A stretch of 64,000 nucleotides of DNA from RPQJ01 sp035554635 (GCA_035554635.1 DATMIB010000004.1:1-64000); one strand, 5' to 3'. Positions 45,720 to 53,713 are shown, counted from the stretch's first letter. Program-made: numbers and translations. Notes: generated by a model from the sequence alone, not told the origin.

Positions 45720-46829
45720 ATGAAGACCCGTGCAGCCGTGTGCCATCAGGCCGGCCAGCCACTCGTGATCGAGACCGTCGACCTCGACGGCCCGAAGGCC
45801 GGCGAAGTGCTGGTCGAGATCAAGGCCACGGGCATCTGCCACACCGACGAATTCACGCGCTCGGGCGGCGACCCGGAAGGCCTGTTCCCCGTGATCTTCG
45901 GGCACGAGGGCGCTGGCATCGTCGTCGACGTCGGTGCGGGCGTGAAGTCCGTGAAAAAGGGCGACCACGTCATCCCGCTCTACACGCCGGAATGCCGCGA
46001 GTGCAAGAGCTGCACGTCGCGCAAGACCAACCTCTGCACCGCGATCCGCACGACGCAGGGCCAGGGCGTGATGCCCGACGGCACCAGCCGCTTTTCGCTC
46101 GGGCGCGAGAAGATCCACCACTACATGGGTTGCTCGACGTTCTCGAACTTCACCGTGCTGCCCGAGATCGCGGTCGCGAAAGTGCGCGAGGACGCGCCGT
46201 TCGACAAGATCTGCTACATCGGCTGCGGCGTCACGACCGGCATCGGCGCCGTGATCAACACGGCGAAAGTCGAGCCGGGCGCCAACGTCGTCGTGTTCGG
46301 GCTCGGCGGCATCGGCCTGAACGTGATCCAGGGCGCGCGCATGGCCGGCGCCAACATGATCGTCGGCGTCGACCTCAATCCGGCGCGCAAGGCGCTGGCC
46401 GAGCAGTTCGGGATGACGCACTTCGTCAACCCCAAGGAAGTCCAGGGCGACCTCGTGCCGTACCTCGTCTCGCTCACGGGCGGCGGCGCCGACTACAGCT
46501 TCGAGTGCGTCGGCAACGTCGACCTGATGCGGCAAGCGCTCGAGTGCTGCCACCGCGGCTGGGGCGTCTCGGTCATCATCGGCGTCGCAGGCGCCGGCCA
46601 GGAGATCAAGACACGACCGTTCCAGCTCGTCACCGGACGCGTCTGGAAGGGCACGGCGTTCGGCGGCGCGCGCGGCCGCACGGACGTGCCGAAGATCGTC
46701 GACTGGTACATGGACCGCAGGATCTCGATCGACCCGCTGATCACGCACACGATGCCGCTCGACCGCATCAACGACGCGTTCCACCTGATGCACACGGGCG
46801 AGTCGATCCGCAGCGTCGTGACGTTCTGA
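45720..46829 (+). CDS. frmA: S-(hydroxymethyl)glutathione dehydrogenase (class III alcohol dehydrogenase)
   Basis: This zinc enzyme oxidises S-hydroxymethylglutathione, formed from formaldehyde and glutathione, to S-formylglutathione with NAD; it also reduces S-nitrosoglutathione. The 369-residue protein has catalytic-zinc ligands C40 (GICHTDEF) and H62/E63 (GHEGAG), structural-zinc cysteines C92/C95/C98/C106 and the NAD-binding GLGGIGLNV. AGGAGCC precedes the ATG. The next gene encodes S-formylglutathione hydrolase, completing the pathway to formate. No frmR-type regulator is adjacent. Two REP-like repeats sit between the two genes. Confidence 0.96.
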   Translation: MKTRAAVCHQAGQPLVIETVDLDGPKAGEVLVEIKATGICHTDEFTRSGGDPEGLFPVIFGHEGAGIVVDVGAGVKSVKKGDHVIPLYTPECRECKSCTSRKTNLCTAIRTTQGQGVMPDGTSRFSLGREKIHHYMGCSTFSNFTVLPEIAVAKVREDAPFDKICYIGCGVTTGIGAVINTAKVEPGANVVVFGLGGIGLNVIQGARMAGANMIVGVDLNPARKALAEQFGMTHFVNPKEVQGDLVPYLVSLTGGGADYSFECVGNVDLMRQALECCHRGWGVSVIIGVAGAGQEIKTRPFQLVTGRVWKGTAFGGARGRTDVPKIVDWYMDRRISIDPLITHTMPLDRINDAFHLMHTGESIRSVVTF

Positions 46830-46830
46830 G

Positions 46831-46883
46831 GTCTTCACCTCTCCCGTGCGCGGGAGGGGTCGGCCGCAGGCCGTGTGAGGGCT
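46831..46883 (+). repeat. REP-like palindrome, copy 5 (first of a tandem pair)
   Basis: This copy starts two bases after the frmA stop: CTTCACCTCTCCCG, a short loop and CGGGAGGGGTC, followed by GGCCGCAGGCC and GTGTGAGGGCTCT. It differs from copy 3 at only a few positions and directly abuts copy 6 in the same orientation. Confidence 0.85.
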
Positions 46884-46935
46884 CTCTTCACCTCTCCCGC
46901 TCGCGGGAGAGGTCGCGTGGAGCGCGGGTGAGGGC
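46884..46935 (+). repeat. REP-like palindrome, copy 6 (second of a tandem pair)
   Basis: This copy reads CTTCACCTCTCCCGC, two bases, GCGGGAGAGGTCGCG, then GAGCGCGGGTGAGGGCC. The middle GGCCGCAGGCC hairpin of copies 3 and 5 is replaced by GCGTGGAGCGC. It lies just upstream of frmB and could reduce read-through or protect the frmA message. Confidence 0.85.
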
Positions 46936-46964
46936 CGTTTTCCTACTCGATGGAGTCCTGAACA

Positions 46965-47801
46965 GTGGAAATCCTCTCCGAGCATTGCTGTTTCGGTGGC
47001 ATCCAGCGCTTCCTGCGTCACCAGTCGCGCGAGTGCGCGGGCCCGATGCGCGTCGCGATCTACGAACCGCCGCAGGCGAAGCAGCGGAAGGTACCGGTGC
47101 TGTACTACCTCGCAGGCCTGACCTGCACCGAGGAAACCTTCACGATCAAGGCTGGCGCGCAGCGACTCGCAGCGCAGTACGGCCTGATGCTGGTCGCGCC
47201 CGACACGAGCCCGCGCGAGCCGCGACACGCCGGTGACGACGCGAGCTGGGACTTCGGCGTCGGCGCCGGCTTCTACGTCGATGCGACCGAAGCGCCGTGG
47301 TCGGCGCACTACCGCATGTACAGCTATGTGACACGGGAACTTCCGCAGTTCGTGGTCGGCGAGTTCTCTGCCGACGGCGAGCGCCAGTCGATCATGGGGC
47401 ACTCGATGGGTGGCCATGGCGCGCTGGTGTGCGCGTTGCGAAATCCAGCGCAGTACCGCTCGGTGTCGGCGTTCGCGCCGATCGTGGCGCCCTCGCAGGT
47501 GCCGTGGGGCCACAAGGCGTTCGGCGGCTACCTCGGCCCCGACCGCGAGCGCTGGCTCGATTACGACGCGAGCGCACTCGTGCAACACATGCCGCGGCCG
47601 GGCGAAATCCTGATCGACCAGGGCACCACCGACAAATTCCTGTCCGAACAACTGCGGCCAGAGCTTTTCGCGGACGCGTGCAGAAAGTCCGGGCAGCAGG
47701 TGCGGCTGCGCATGCAGCCCGGCTACGATCACAGCTACTGGTTCATCCAGACGTTCATGCCGGACCACCTTGCCTTTCACGCCGCGGCGCTGGGGGTGTG
47801 A
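46965..47801 (+). CDS. frmB: S-formylglutathione hydrolase
   Basis: This is a serine esterase of the esterase D family that hydrolyses S-formylglutathione to formate and glutathione, the second step of glutathione-dependent formaldehyde detoxification. The 278-residue product has the nucleophile elbow GHSMGG with S147, the oxyanion region YLAGLTCTEETF, the aspartate in DQGTTDKFL and the histidine in GYDHSYWF. It begins with GTG at 46965, preceded by GGAG. It follows frmA on the same strand across the tandem repeat pair. Confidence 0.95.
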   Translation: MEILSEHCCFGGIQRFLRHQSRECAGPMRVAIYEPPQAKQRKVPVLYYLAGLTCTEETFTIKAGAQRLAAQYGLMLVAPDTSPREPRHAGDDASWDFGVGAGFYVDATEAPWSAHYRMYSYVTRELPQFVVGEFSADGERQSIMGHSMGGHGALVCALRNPAQYRSVSAFAPIVAPSQVPWGHKAFGGYLGPDRERWLDYDASALVQHMPRPGEILIDQGTTDKFLSEQLRPELFADACRKSGQQVRLRMQPGYDHSYWFIQTFMPDHLAFHAAALGV

Positions 47802-47998
47802 GCAAGCGGCCTGCCCGCGCTGTCTTCGCGGACACCCGAATCGACGAAGCCCGGGCGAGGCGGCGTGACGCCATGCTGGTGGCACGACGAATGCGATTCG
47901 CCGACTCGGCCACATAACCGGCCGGCAACCGAGGCCCGTGCGACCGGATGGTCTATCGTTGGCCTCGACGCACCGTTGCGAAGTCCAAACGCCCCACG

Positions 47999-48277
47999 AT
48001 GACCAGATCAGCCGCAATCTCCGCCGCCGTCGCAGTCGCAGTCACTGCCGCCGCTTTCCTGTTCAACCCGTCGCCCGAACAGCACCGGGCCAGGATCAAG
48101 GAGGCCATCGCCGAACGCAGTCCGTTGGCCGGCGCGCTGGGCATCGGCGTCCTCAAGGCCTTTGCATCTACCTATCACTCGCTGGGCGTGGCCTCTTACA
48201 CGACCGTCGACGACAGCACGGTCTCGATCGGCGCATTGGGCATCGTTTTCGTCCTCGAGCCTCGCCAGGAGCAGTGA
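47999..48277 (+). CDS. Small exported or membrane-anchored hypothetical protein
   Basis: The 92-residue protein has one N-terminal hydrophobic segment (ISAAVAVAVTAAAFLF), a charged region (EQHRARIKEAIAER) and a C-terminal part with SYTTVDDSTVSIGALGIVF. The last pattern resembles small DUF4359-type exported proteins, but I am not certain of the family. The ATG at 47999 is chosen over an upstream ATG at 47948 because it puts the hydrophobic segment at the N-terminus. No strong ribosome binding site is seen. It stands alone between frmB and a GST gene. Confidence 0.55.
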   Translation: MTRSAAISAAVAVAVTAAAFLFNPSPEQHRARIKEAIAERSPLAGALGIGVLKAFASTYHSLGVASYTTVDDSTVSIGALGIVFVLEPRQEQ

Positions 48278-48432
48278 GCGCCGCACACGGGTTCGAAGTG
48301 CCCGTGCGATCGCCGACGAGGGCACGCACGCGACGGTCCGGGCGTGGATTGAGGCCGGCCGTCGCGCCGGCTCGGCGCAGATGCCGATCGACACCGTAAA
48401 CTGCCGCTTCCGAGAGCGAGGTGCCGACGTCC

Positions 48433-49047
48433 ATGCCCCGACTTCACCAGATGCACGTTTCCGGCAACTGCTACAAGGTCCGGCTTGCGGCGCGCCAGCT
48501 TGGCGTCGAGCTGGAACTCGTCGACTACGGTCTGCTCGACGGCACGACACGCCAGCCGCTGTTCCTCGCGAAGAACCCGAACGGTCGCGTGCCCATGCTC
48601 GAGCTCGACGACGGCCGTTTCCTGCCCGAATCCGGCGCAATCCTCTGGTACCTGGCCGAAGGGTCGTCGCTCGTGCCCGACAGTCGCTGGGGTCGCGCCG
48701 AGGCGTTGCAGTGGATGTTCTTCGAGCAGTACAGCCACGAGCCCTATGTCGCGGTGGCGCGCTTCTGGCTCAAGTTCGCGCCGGCCGCGGAACTCGAGAA
48801 AAAGCGGCACCTCGTGCCGGAGTGGCACGCCAAGGGCAACGCGGCGCTCGGCGTGATGGAGACGCATCTCGCGCGTCACGACTGGTTCGCGGCCGGCCGT
48901 TATTCGATCGCCGACATTGCGCTGTACGGCTACACGCACTCTGCCGCCGACGGCGGCTTCGACCTGTCGCAGTACCCCGCGGTCGGCCGCTGGCTCGAGC
49001 GCGTGCGCGCGCAGCCGGGCCACGTGCCACTCGAAATTCGCTGGTAG
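48433..49047 (+). CDS. Glutathione S-transferase family protein (first)
   Basis: This 204-residue GST-fold protein has a thioredoxin-like N-terminal domain (HVSGNCYKVRLAARQLGVELELVD; the NGRVPMLELDD cis-proline loop; ESGAILWYLAE, the glutathione gamma-glutamyl site) and a helical C-terminal domain (FSIADIALYGYTHSA-type region). It may conjugate electrophiles to glutathione, fitting the nearby formaldehyde pathway, but the substrate is unknown. An in-frame GTG lies at 48421. The ATG at 48433 is used because AGCGAGG sits nine bases upstream. Confidence 0.88.
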   Translation: MPRLHQMHVSGNCYKVRLAARQLGVELELVDYGLLDGTTRQPLFLAKNPNGRVPMLELDDGRFLPESGAILWYLAEGSSLVPDSRWGRAEALQWMFFEQYSHEPYVAVARFWLKFAPAAELEKKRHLVPEWHAKGNAALGVMETHLARHDWFAAGRYSIADIALYGYTHSAADGGFDLSQYPAVGRWLERVRAQPGHVPLEIRW

Positions 49048-49053
49048 CGACGG

Positions 49054-49434
49054 CTAGGCGAGGTCTTCGTGGATGCAGAGGAAGTTGCCTTCCGTGTCCT
49101 TGAACCACGCCGCCTTCTCCGCGCCCAGAACGCAGACGTGGTCCGTGGTCTTGAGGCCTGGCAGGTCGTAGTCCTCGAACACGACCCCGGCCTGCTGCAG
49201 CGTGGCGACCGCGGCGGCGATGTCCGGCACCTGGAAACTGATTGCGGTGTGTTCCGCCTTGGTGCCTTCGGGCTTCGGAAACAGCGCCAGCATGCTGCCG
49301 CCGACGACAAAGACAAATTTGCCGTCGGGGCGGAACTCACCCGGCTCCAGGCCGAGACACCGTTCGTAGAAGGCGCGGGCCCGGTTGATGTCGATGACGG
49401 GAAGCATCGTCGTGACGGCGGCATTGGCCAGCAT
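49054..49434 (-). CDS. VOC-family (glyoxalase/bleomycin resistance-like) protein
   Basis: The 126-residue protein has the paired beta-alpha-beta-beta-beta modules of the vicinal oxygen chelate superfamily. It opens with MLPVIDINRARAFYERCLGLEPGEF, later SFQVPDIAAAVATLQQAGVVF, and ends with WFKDTEGNFLCIHEDL. Members act as glyoxalases, dioxygenases or antibiotic-binding proteins; the metal ligands cannot be assigned with certainty here. AAGGAGGG upstream fixes the ATG at 49434. It is convergent with the GST and divergent from the GNAT gene that follows. Confidence 0.85.
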   Translation of the reverse strand: MLANAAVTTMLPVIDINRARAFYERCLGLEPGEFRPDGKFVFVVGGSMLALFPKPEGTKAEHTAISFQVPDIAAAVATLQQAGVVFEDYDLPGLKTTDHVCVLGAEKAAWFKDTEGNFLCIHEDLA

Positions 49435-49540
49435 GGGCCCTCCTTGGCCTTGCCCTCGCGCGTGCCAGCGAGCCGCACACGGGCCCGGTCGGGTTTTGCC
49501 AGAATAGGCCCGACATCGAACCAGCACCAGCAGGCCGACC

Positions 49541-50023
49541 ATGCTCCGAAGCTGCCGACCGTCCGATGCGATGCAGATCTGCGCGATCTACAACCATTAC
49601 GTGCGCGACACGGTCGTCACGTTCGAGGAAGCGCCGGTCGCAGACGACGAGATGGCGCAGCGGATCGTCGACGTCACGCAGCGCCAGCCCTGGCTCGTCT
49701 TGGAGGAAAACGGCGTGATCCTGGGGTACGCCTATGCGACCGCCTGGAAGACGCGTTCGGCGTATCGCCACTCGGTCGAGAGCACCGTGTACCTCTCACG
49801 GTCCGCCACCGGCCGAGGGCTCGGCACGCAGCTGTACCAGGCGCTGATCGCCGACCTGCGCGCTCGCGACACGCACTGCATTATCGGCGGCATCTCGCTG
49901 CCCAACGCTGCCAGCGTCGCACTGCACGAAAAGCTCGGTTTCAAGCGGATCGGCCAGTTCAGCGAGATCGGCTGGAAGTTCGGTCAGTGGGTGGACGTCG
50001 GGTACTGGCAGCGGGTGCTTTGA
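49541..50023 (+). CDS. GNAT N-acetyltransferase, phosphinothricin/methionine sulfoximine type
   Basis: This 160-residue GNAT enzyme closely resembles the Pat/MnaT group that acetylates the amino group of phosphinothricin, methionine sulfoximine or methionine sulfone. Markers are ICAIYNHYVRDTVVTFEE near the N-terminus, GYAYATAWKTRSAYRHSVESTVYL and the acetyl-CoA loop TGRGLGTQLYQALI. It ends with VGYWQRVL, typical of the family. Physiological substrates may be other amino acid analogues. It is followed 15 bases later by the second GST gene. Confidence 0.88.
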   Translation: MLRSCRPSDAMQICAIYNHYVRDTVVTFEEAPVADDEMAQRIVDVTQRQPWLVLEENGVILGYAYATAWKTRSAYRHSVESTVYLSRSATGRGLGTQLYQALIADLRARDTHCIIGGISLPNAASVALHEKLGFKRIGQFSEIGWKFGQWVDVGYWQRVL

Positions 50024-50038
50024 AACCGGAGATTTGAG

Positions 50039-50680
50039 ATGCAGCTGATCGGCATGCTCGATTCGCCGTACGTGCGTCGCGTCGCGATCTCGATGATGCG
50101 GCTCGGCCTGCCGTTCGAGCGCCACGACTGGTCGGTGGGCGTCGACTTCGACCGCATCCGTCGGTTCAGCCCGCTCGGCCGCGTGCCGGCCCTCGTGCTC
50201 GAGGACGGTACGGTGCTGGTCGATTCGATCTCGATCCTCGACGCGCTCGACGACCTCGCCGGTCCGTCGCGTGCGCTGTTGCCCGCCACCGGCACGAACC
50301 GGCGCGAGGCACTGCGGCTGATGTCGCTCGCGATCGGTGCCGCCGAGAAGGCACGCGACCAGCTCTACGAGCGCATGGTGCGCCCCCCGGAGAAGTACCA
50401 CGAGCCATGGGTCGCGCGCTGCCGCGAGCAGATGCTGGGCGCGCTCGGCGAACTCGACGACAGCTGCGTTCGCCGTGGACCGTCAGGCTGGCTGGTCGAC
50501 GACCGGCTGACACAGGCCGACATCACGGTCGCCTGTCTCATGACGTTGCTGCACGACGCGCTCGACGTGTTTCGCGACGGTGCGTACCCGGGCCTCGCGT
50601 CGCATCGCGAGCAGTGCGAAGCCTTGCCGGAATTCCAGGCGACGCGCGCCAAGTGGTTCGCGGCGGAGATGCCGAAGTAA
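50039..50680 (+). CDS. Glutathione S-transferase family protein (second)
   Basis: This 213-residue GST-like protein has an N-terminal thioredoxin fold (LIGMLDSPYVRRVAISMMRL), the cis-proline stretch LGRVPALVLEDG and the glutathione-binding DSISILDAL. A helical C-terminal domain with WLVDDRLTQADITVACLM follows, the conserved N-capping box region of GSTs. Catalytic Ser or Cys in the N-terminal SPY context would suit a beta/zeta-like or YfcF-type member. A GAGATTTGAG stretch precedes the ATG. It may be cotranscribed with the Pat-type GNAT gene. Confidence 0.87.
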   Translation: MQLIGMLDSPYVRRVAISMMRLGLPFERHDWSVGVDFDRIRRFSPLGRVPALVLEDGTVLVDSISILDALDDLAGPSRALLPATGTNRREALRLMSLAIGAAEKARDQLYERMVRPPEKYHEPWVARCREQMLGALGELDDSCVRRGPSGWLVDDRLTQADITVACLMTLLHDALDVFRDGAYPGLASHREQCEALPEFQATRAKWFAAEMPK

Positions 50681-50685
50681 CAATG

Positions 50686-50737
50686 CCTCCACCCGCACTG
50701 CGTGCGACCTCTCCCGCGAGCGGGAGTGGTGAAGAGC
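50686..50737 (-). repeat. REP-like palindrome, copy 7 (reverse orientation)
   Basis: Read on the minus strand it gives CTTCACCACTCCCGCTCGCGGGAGAGGTCGC and then GTGCGGGTGGAGGC, the order of the family. It lies between the second GST gene and the DUF1330 gene, which are convergent. Confidence 0.8.
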
Positions 50738-50755
50738 GCTACGCGGCCCGCGCGA

Positions 50756-51184
50756 CTACGACGCGGCGCACCGCAACAGTACGGTCCGCTCGAGCCCCGC
50801 GTAACGGTGGCGCAGTGCGGCGCGATAGGTCGGGTCCGCCATCATCGCAAGGAAGTGCCGGCGAGACGGATAACGCACGACGAGCACTTCGTCCCAATCC
50901 GTCTCGGGCCGTCCCGTCGCGCCGATGAAGACCTGCTGCACCGGCCCCTGGAACACGACCTGCGCCTGGCTCACGGCACCGACGGTCTCGGTGAACGCGT
51001 GCTTGTAGCGCGCATAGGCCTCGCGGCCACTGCACGGCGCCTCGTCCGCGTCTTCGTAGCGGGCCTGCGCCCGGAACTTGAGCAGGTTGACCATCGTGAC
51101 CGGCCGGTCGTCGGGCGCGTCGCGCAGTGCGCGGACCTGGTCGGCCGTGGGATCGATGCTGCGGTCGACGAACATGCTGCTCAT
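50756..51184 (-). CDS. DUF1330 family protein
   Basis: The 142-residue protein resembles DUF1330 ferredoxin-like (dimeric alpha-beta barrel) proteins. It has VDRSIDPTADQVRAL, PVTMVNLLKFR, a GREAYARYKHAFTETV region, WDEVLVVRYPSRRHFLAMMADPTY and a final LERTVLL. The biochemical function of the family is not known. The ATG at 51184 overlaps the stop of the aminotransferase homologue (ATGA); an internal ATG at 51175 is a less likely start. It is the last of three overlapping minus-strand genes. Confidence 0.82.
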   Translation of the reverse strand: MSSMFVDRSIDPTADQVRALRDAPDDRPVTMVNLLKFRAQARYEDADEAPCSGREAYARYKHAFTETVGAVSQAQVVFQGPVQQVFIGATGRPETDWDEVLVVRYPSRRHFLAMMADPTYRAALRHRYAGLERTVLLRCAAS

Positions 51185-52110
51185 GCCGCCTGCGCCACGA
51201 CGGTGCCCTCGCGCCGCGTCAGCTCGCGGAAGAGCCCCGTGAGTCTCCGCGTCATCGGTCCGGGCTGGCCGGAGCCGATCGTCCGGCCGTCGAGGGTCGT
51301 GACGGCCGCGAGCTCGCCCATCGTGCCGGTGCAGAACATCTCGTCGGCGCAGTAGGCCTGCGTCAGCGTCAGGTCGGCCTCCTCGTGCGGGATCGCGTGC
51401 GCCGCGCAGAGTTCGAGCACGGCCGCACGCGTGATGCCTGCGGGACAGGCGACGAGTCGTGGCGTGCGCACCTTGCCGCGCTCGACGAGGAAGAGGTGCG
51501 TGGCATTGGTCTCGGCGATGAAGCCACGCAGGTCGAGCATCAGCGCGTCGTCGGCGCCGGCGACGTTGGCCTCGATCTTGGCGAGGATCGACTGCAGCAG
51601 GTTGTTGTGGTGGATCCTGGGGTCGAGGCAGTCGGGCGGGAAGCGTCGCACGCTGCTGGTGACCAGGCCCAGCCCGGCGGTCGAATACACGGGCGCCTTG
51701 TGCTCGGCCAGCACGATCAGCGTCGGCCCCTGCGTGTTGAGCCGCGGATCCATGCCCGAGGTGACCTTGACCCCGCGCGTGAGCGTGAGGCGGAGGTGGA
51801 CGCCGTCGTACATGCGGTTCGCCGCGAGCGTGCGCCGGATCTGCTCCGTGATCTGCTCCCGCGACGGGATCTGCGCGAACGCGAGCGCCTTGGCCGAGTG
51901 CACGAGCCGGTCGAGGTGCTGCTCGAGCCGGAAGATGCGCCCGTGGTAGAGCCGCAGCCCTTCCCACACGGCGTCGCCGCCCTGCACGGCCGAATCGAAC
52001 GGGCTGACGCGCGCGTGGTCGCGGTGGACGAGTTCCCCGTTGACGTTGACGATCAGGTCGCGGTTGCGTTCGTCGAATTTCTGCAGCAAGGCCTCTTCCT
52101 CAATCGGCAT
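51181..52110 (-). CDS. Fold-type IV aminotransferase homologue lacking the PLP lysine
   Basis: The 309-residue protein has the class IV aminotransferase fold shared by branched-chain and D-amino acid aminotransferases and ADC lyase. It shows GGDAVWEGLRLYHGRIFRLEQH, the EANVAGADDALMLD stretch and conserved E200, which in active enzymes contacts the PLP ring nitrogen. The Schiff-base lysine, expected at the first position after Ile in the I-K-S-L-N-L-L segment, is His167 (DPRIHHNNLL). It may be a non-PLP or altered-function homologue. It overlaps the upstream sulfotransferase-like gene by 11 bases and the DUF1330 gene by four. Confidence 0.85.
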   Translation of the reverse strand: MPIEEEALLQKFDERNRDLIVNVNGELVHRDHARVSPFDSAVQGGDAVWEGLRLYHGRIFRLEQHLDRLVHSAKALAFAQIPSREQITEQIRRTLAANRMYDGVHLRLTLTRGVKVTSGMDPRLNTQGPTLIVLAEHKAPVYSTAGLGLVTSSVRRFPPDCLDPRIHHNNLLQSILAKIEANVAGADDALMLDLRGFIAETNATHLFLVERGKVRTPRLVACPAGITRAAVLELCAAHAIPHEEADLTLTQAYCADEMFCTGTMGELAAVTTLDGRTIGSGQPGPMTRRLTGLFRELTRREGTVVAQAA

Positions 52111-52864
52111 TCAGTCGGTGCGTGCGCAGCGTGTCGTACAACGGCCGGCACTGGGCCTCGATCGCGGCCAGCCGCGGCGACAGCTCGCCCGGCTCCGTGT
52201 CGCCCGGCGAGCCGGGCGGTTCGAAGCCGCTCGAGGCCTCGACACGCTCGTACCAGTACTTCGCCCAGACACCGTCGGTGTCGCGCCGGCCCGGCGGCCA
52301 CCAGAGCATGCGCGCGGAAAACGGCACGTCGAGCGCGTCGCAGAGCTTGCGCAGCATGCCCTCGGGCTGGCGCAGCAAGTCCGCCGCATCGAGCACGGGC
52401 GGCGTGCGGCCCGTGCGCGCGACGACGTGCTCGAAGATCTCGACCTGTTGCGGCAACCCGGTCGCGAGCAGGTCGAAGTCGACGAGCTTTTCGCTGAGCG
52501 AGGCCACCATCGGCCGCGGGTCGCGGATCAGGAACGCGTGCGTGACGTCGTCGAGCCACTCGCGCCCCATGTGCGGCAGCAGGTGATGCGCCATCTGCTT
52601 CTGGTAGAGGATGCGTACGCCGGCCGGCACGGGGGCGAGCAGCGAGGCGACGACCTTGCGCCAGTCGCGCTCGTGGTGCGCGAGGATCTCGTCGCGCCCG
52701 GGGTGGTCGATGCCCGTGGCCCCGAGGTAGTGCGCGTAGAACGGCTCGTCGACGACGACGGTGTCCTCGCGATTGCCCCACGAACGCATGAACGCGGTCG
52801 AGATGTTGCGCGGCCCCGACCACATCGCAAGCCGCAGCACGCCATCGGCGGACGCTTGTGTCAT
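52100..52864 (-). CDS. Sulfotransferase-like P-loop protein
   Basis: The 254-residue protein has a PAPS-type sulfotransferase fold: an N-terminal 5'-phosphosulfate loop SGPRNISTAFMRS (residues 16-28), DEPFYAHYL, and the 3'-phosphate-binding LIRDPRPMVASL. A C-terminal EPPGSPGDTEPGELSPR region follows. It might transfer sulfate from PAPS to a small molecule, but the acceptor is unknown. It is coupled to the fold-type IV aminotransferase homologue by an 11-base overlap. I recall plant aminotransferase-like proteins that join two such domains in one chain, which supports a shared task. Confidence 0.78.
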   Translation of the reverse strand: MTQASADGVLRLAMWSGPRNISTAFMRSWGNREDTVVVDEPFYAHYLGATGIDHPGRDEILAHHERDWRKVVASLLAPVPAGVRILYQKQMAHHLLPHMGREWLDDVTHAFLIRDPRPMVASLSEKLVDFDLLATGLPQQVEIFEHVVARTGRTPPVLDAADLLRQPEGMLRKLCDALDVPFSARMLWWPPGRRDTDGVWAKYWYERVEASSGFEPPGSPGDTEPGELSPRLAAIEAQCRPLYDTLRTHRLNAD

Positions 52865-52906
52865 GCCTCCGGTCCCGGTCCGCGCGGCGAGCGCCGCACG
52901 GCCATC

Positions 52907-53713
52907 TTAGGACACGGGCTTGCGGAAGCGGTAGACGAACTGGTCGGTCTTGCCGCGGATGGTCTCGTCGAACACCAGTTTCGAGTGGTCGTCGCCGGGG
53001 TGCTTGAGCACCTCGCTCGAGCCGTCGAAGACGAAACCGGCCCGTTCGAAGTCGCGCCGCACGAGCGCCGGGTCGATGCGGTGCAGCTTGTCCGCCACCT
53101 GGGCGGGATCACCGCCGGCGGCCGCGACGTGGTCCTGCACGACGACGACGCCGCCGGGCTTCAGCGCGTCATGCAGTTTCTTCAGCAGCACGTCGGGCTT
53201 CGTCCGGTCGAAGCTGCCGTCCTTGGGACGCCAGTACGCGTCGTGGTAACTCATCACGAACAGGGCGGCGTCGAGCGACGCGGCCGGCAGCTGCAGCTCG
53301 TCGACCTCGGCGGTCAACTGCCGCACGTTGCCGAGGCGCCCCGCAGAGTAGCGTTCCGAGATGCCCTTCTCGGCGAACTTCGCATAGGCCGGATTGTTGT
53401 AGGCGATGACCTGGCCCTTGGCGCCGACCGCACGCGCGAGCAGCTCGGCGTTGTAGCCACCGGCCGCGAACACGTCGATGACACGCATGCCGGGCCGCAC
53501 GCCGAGGAACTCGAGCACCTCGCGCGAGTGACGCCTCGTGTCCTGCTCGCGATCGGCCGGCAACCGGTCGCGGCTCGCGAACGCCGCATCGAGCGCCGCG
53601 GCATCGGCCTTGGGCGGGTCGGCGGCGACGGCAGCCGTCCCGGCGCACAGCGTGGCGGCGACCGCGGTGGCGAACAGACGTATGACGAATCCGTGCGGAA
53701 CGTGCTTGGTCAC
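52907..53713 (-). CDS. Exported class I SAM-methyltransferase-like protein (second paralogue)
   Basis: The 268-residue protein has a signal peptide (cleavage near AAVAADPPK) and a Rossmann methyltransferase core: VRPGMRVIDVFAAGGYNAELL as motif I, ALFVMSYHDAYW, and KKLHDALKPGGVVVVQDHV. It resembles the exported protein at 35917-36804 in layout, with moderately different sequence. The start is a GTG at 53713 supported by GGAGGGG; the upstream open frame lacks a signal. Because SAM is not expected in the periplasm, the true activity is open. It lies 42 bases upstream of the sulfotransferase-like gene. Confidence 0.8.
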   Translation of the reverse strand: MTKHVPHGFVIRLFATAVAATLCAGTAAVAADPPKADAAALDAAFASRDRLPADREQDTRRHSREVLEFLGVRPGMRVIDVFAAGGYNAELLARAVGAKGQVIAYNNPAYAKFAEKGISERYSAGRLGNVRQLTAEVDELQLPAASLDAALFVMSYHDAYWRPKDGSFDRTKPDVLLKKLHDALKPGGVVVVQDHVAAAGGDPAQVADKLHRIDPALVRRDFERAGFVFDGSSEVLKHPGDDHSKLVFDETIRGKTDQFVYRFRKPVS

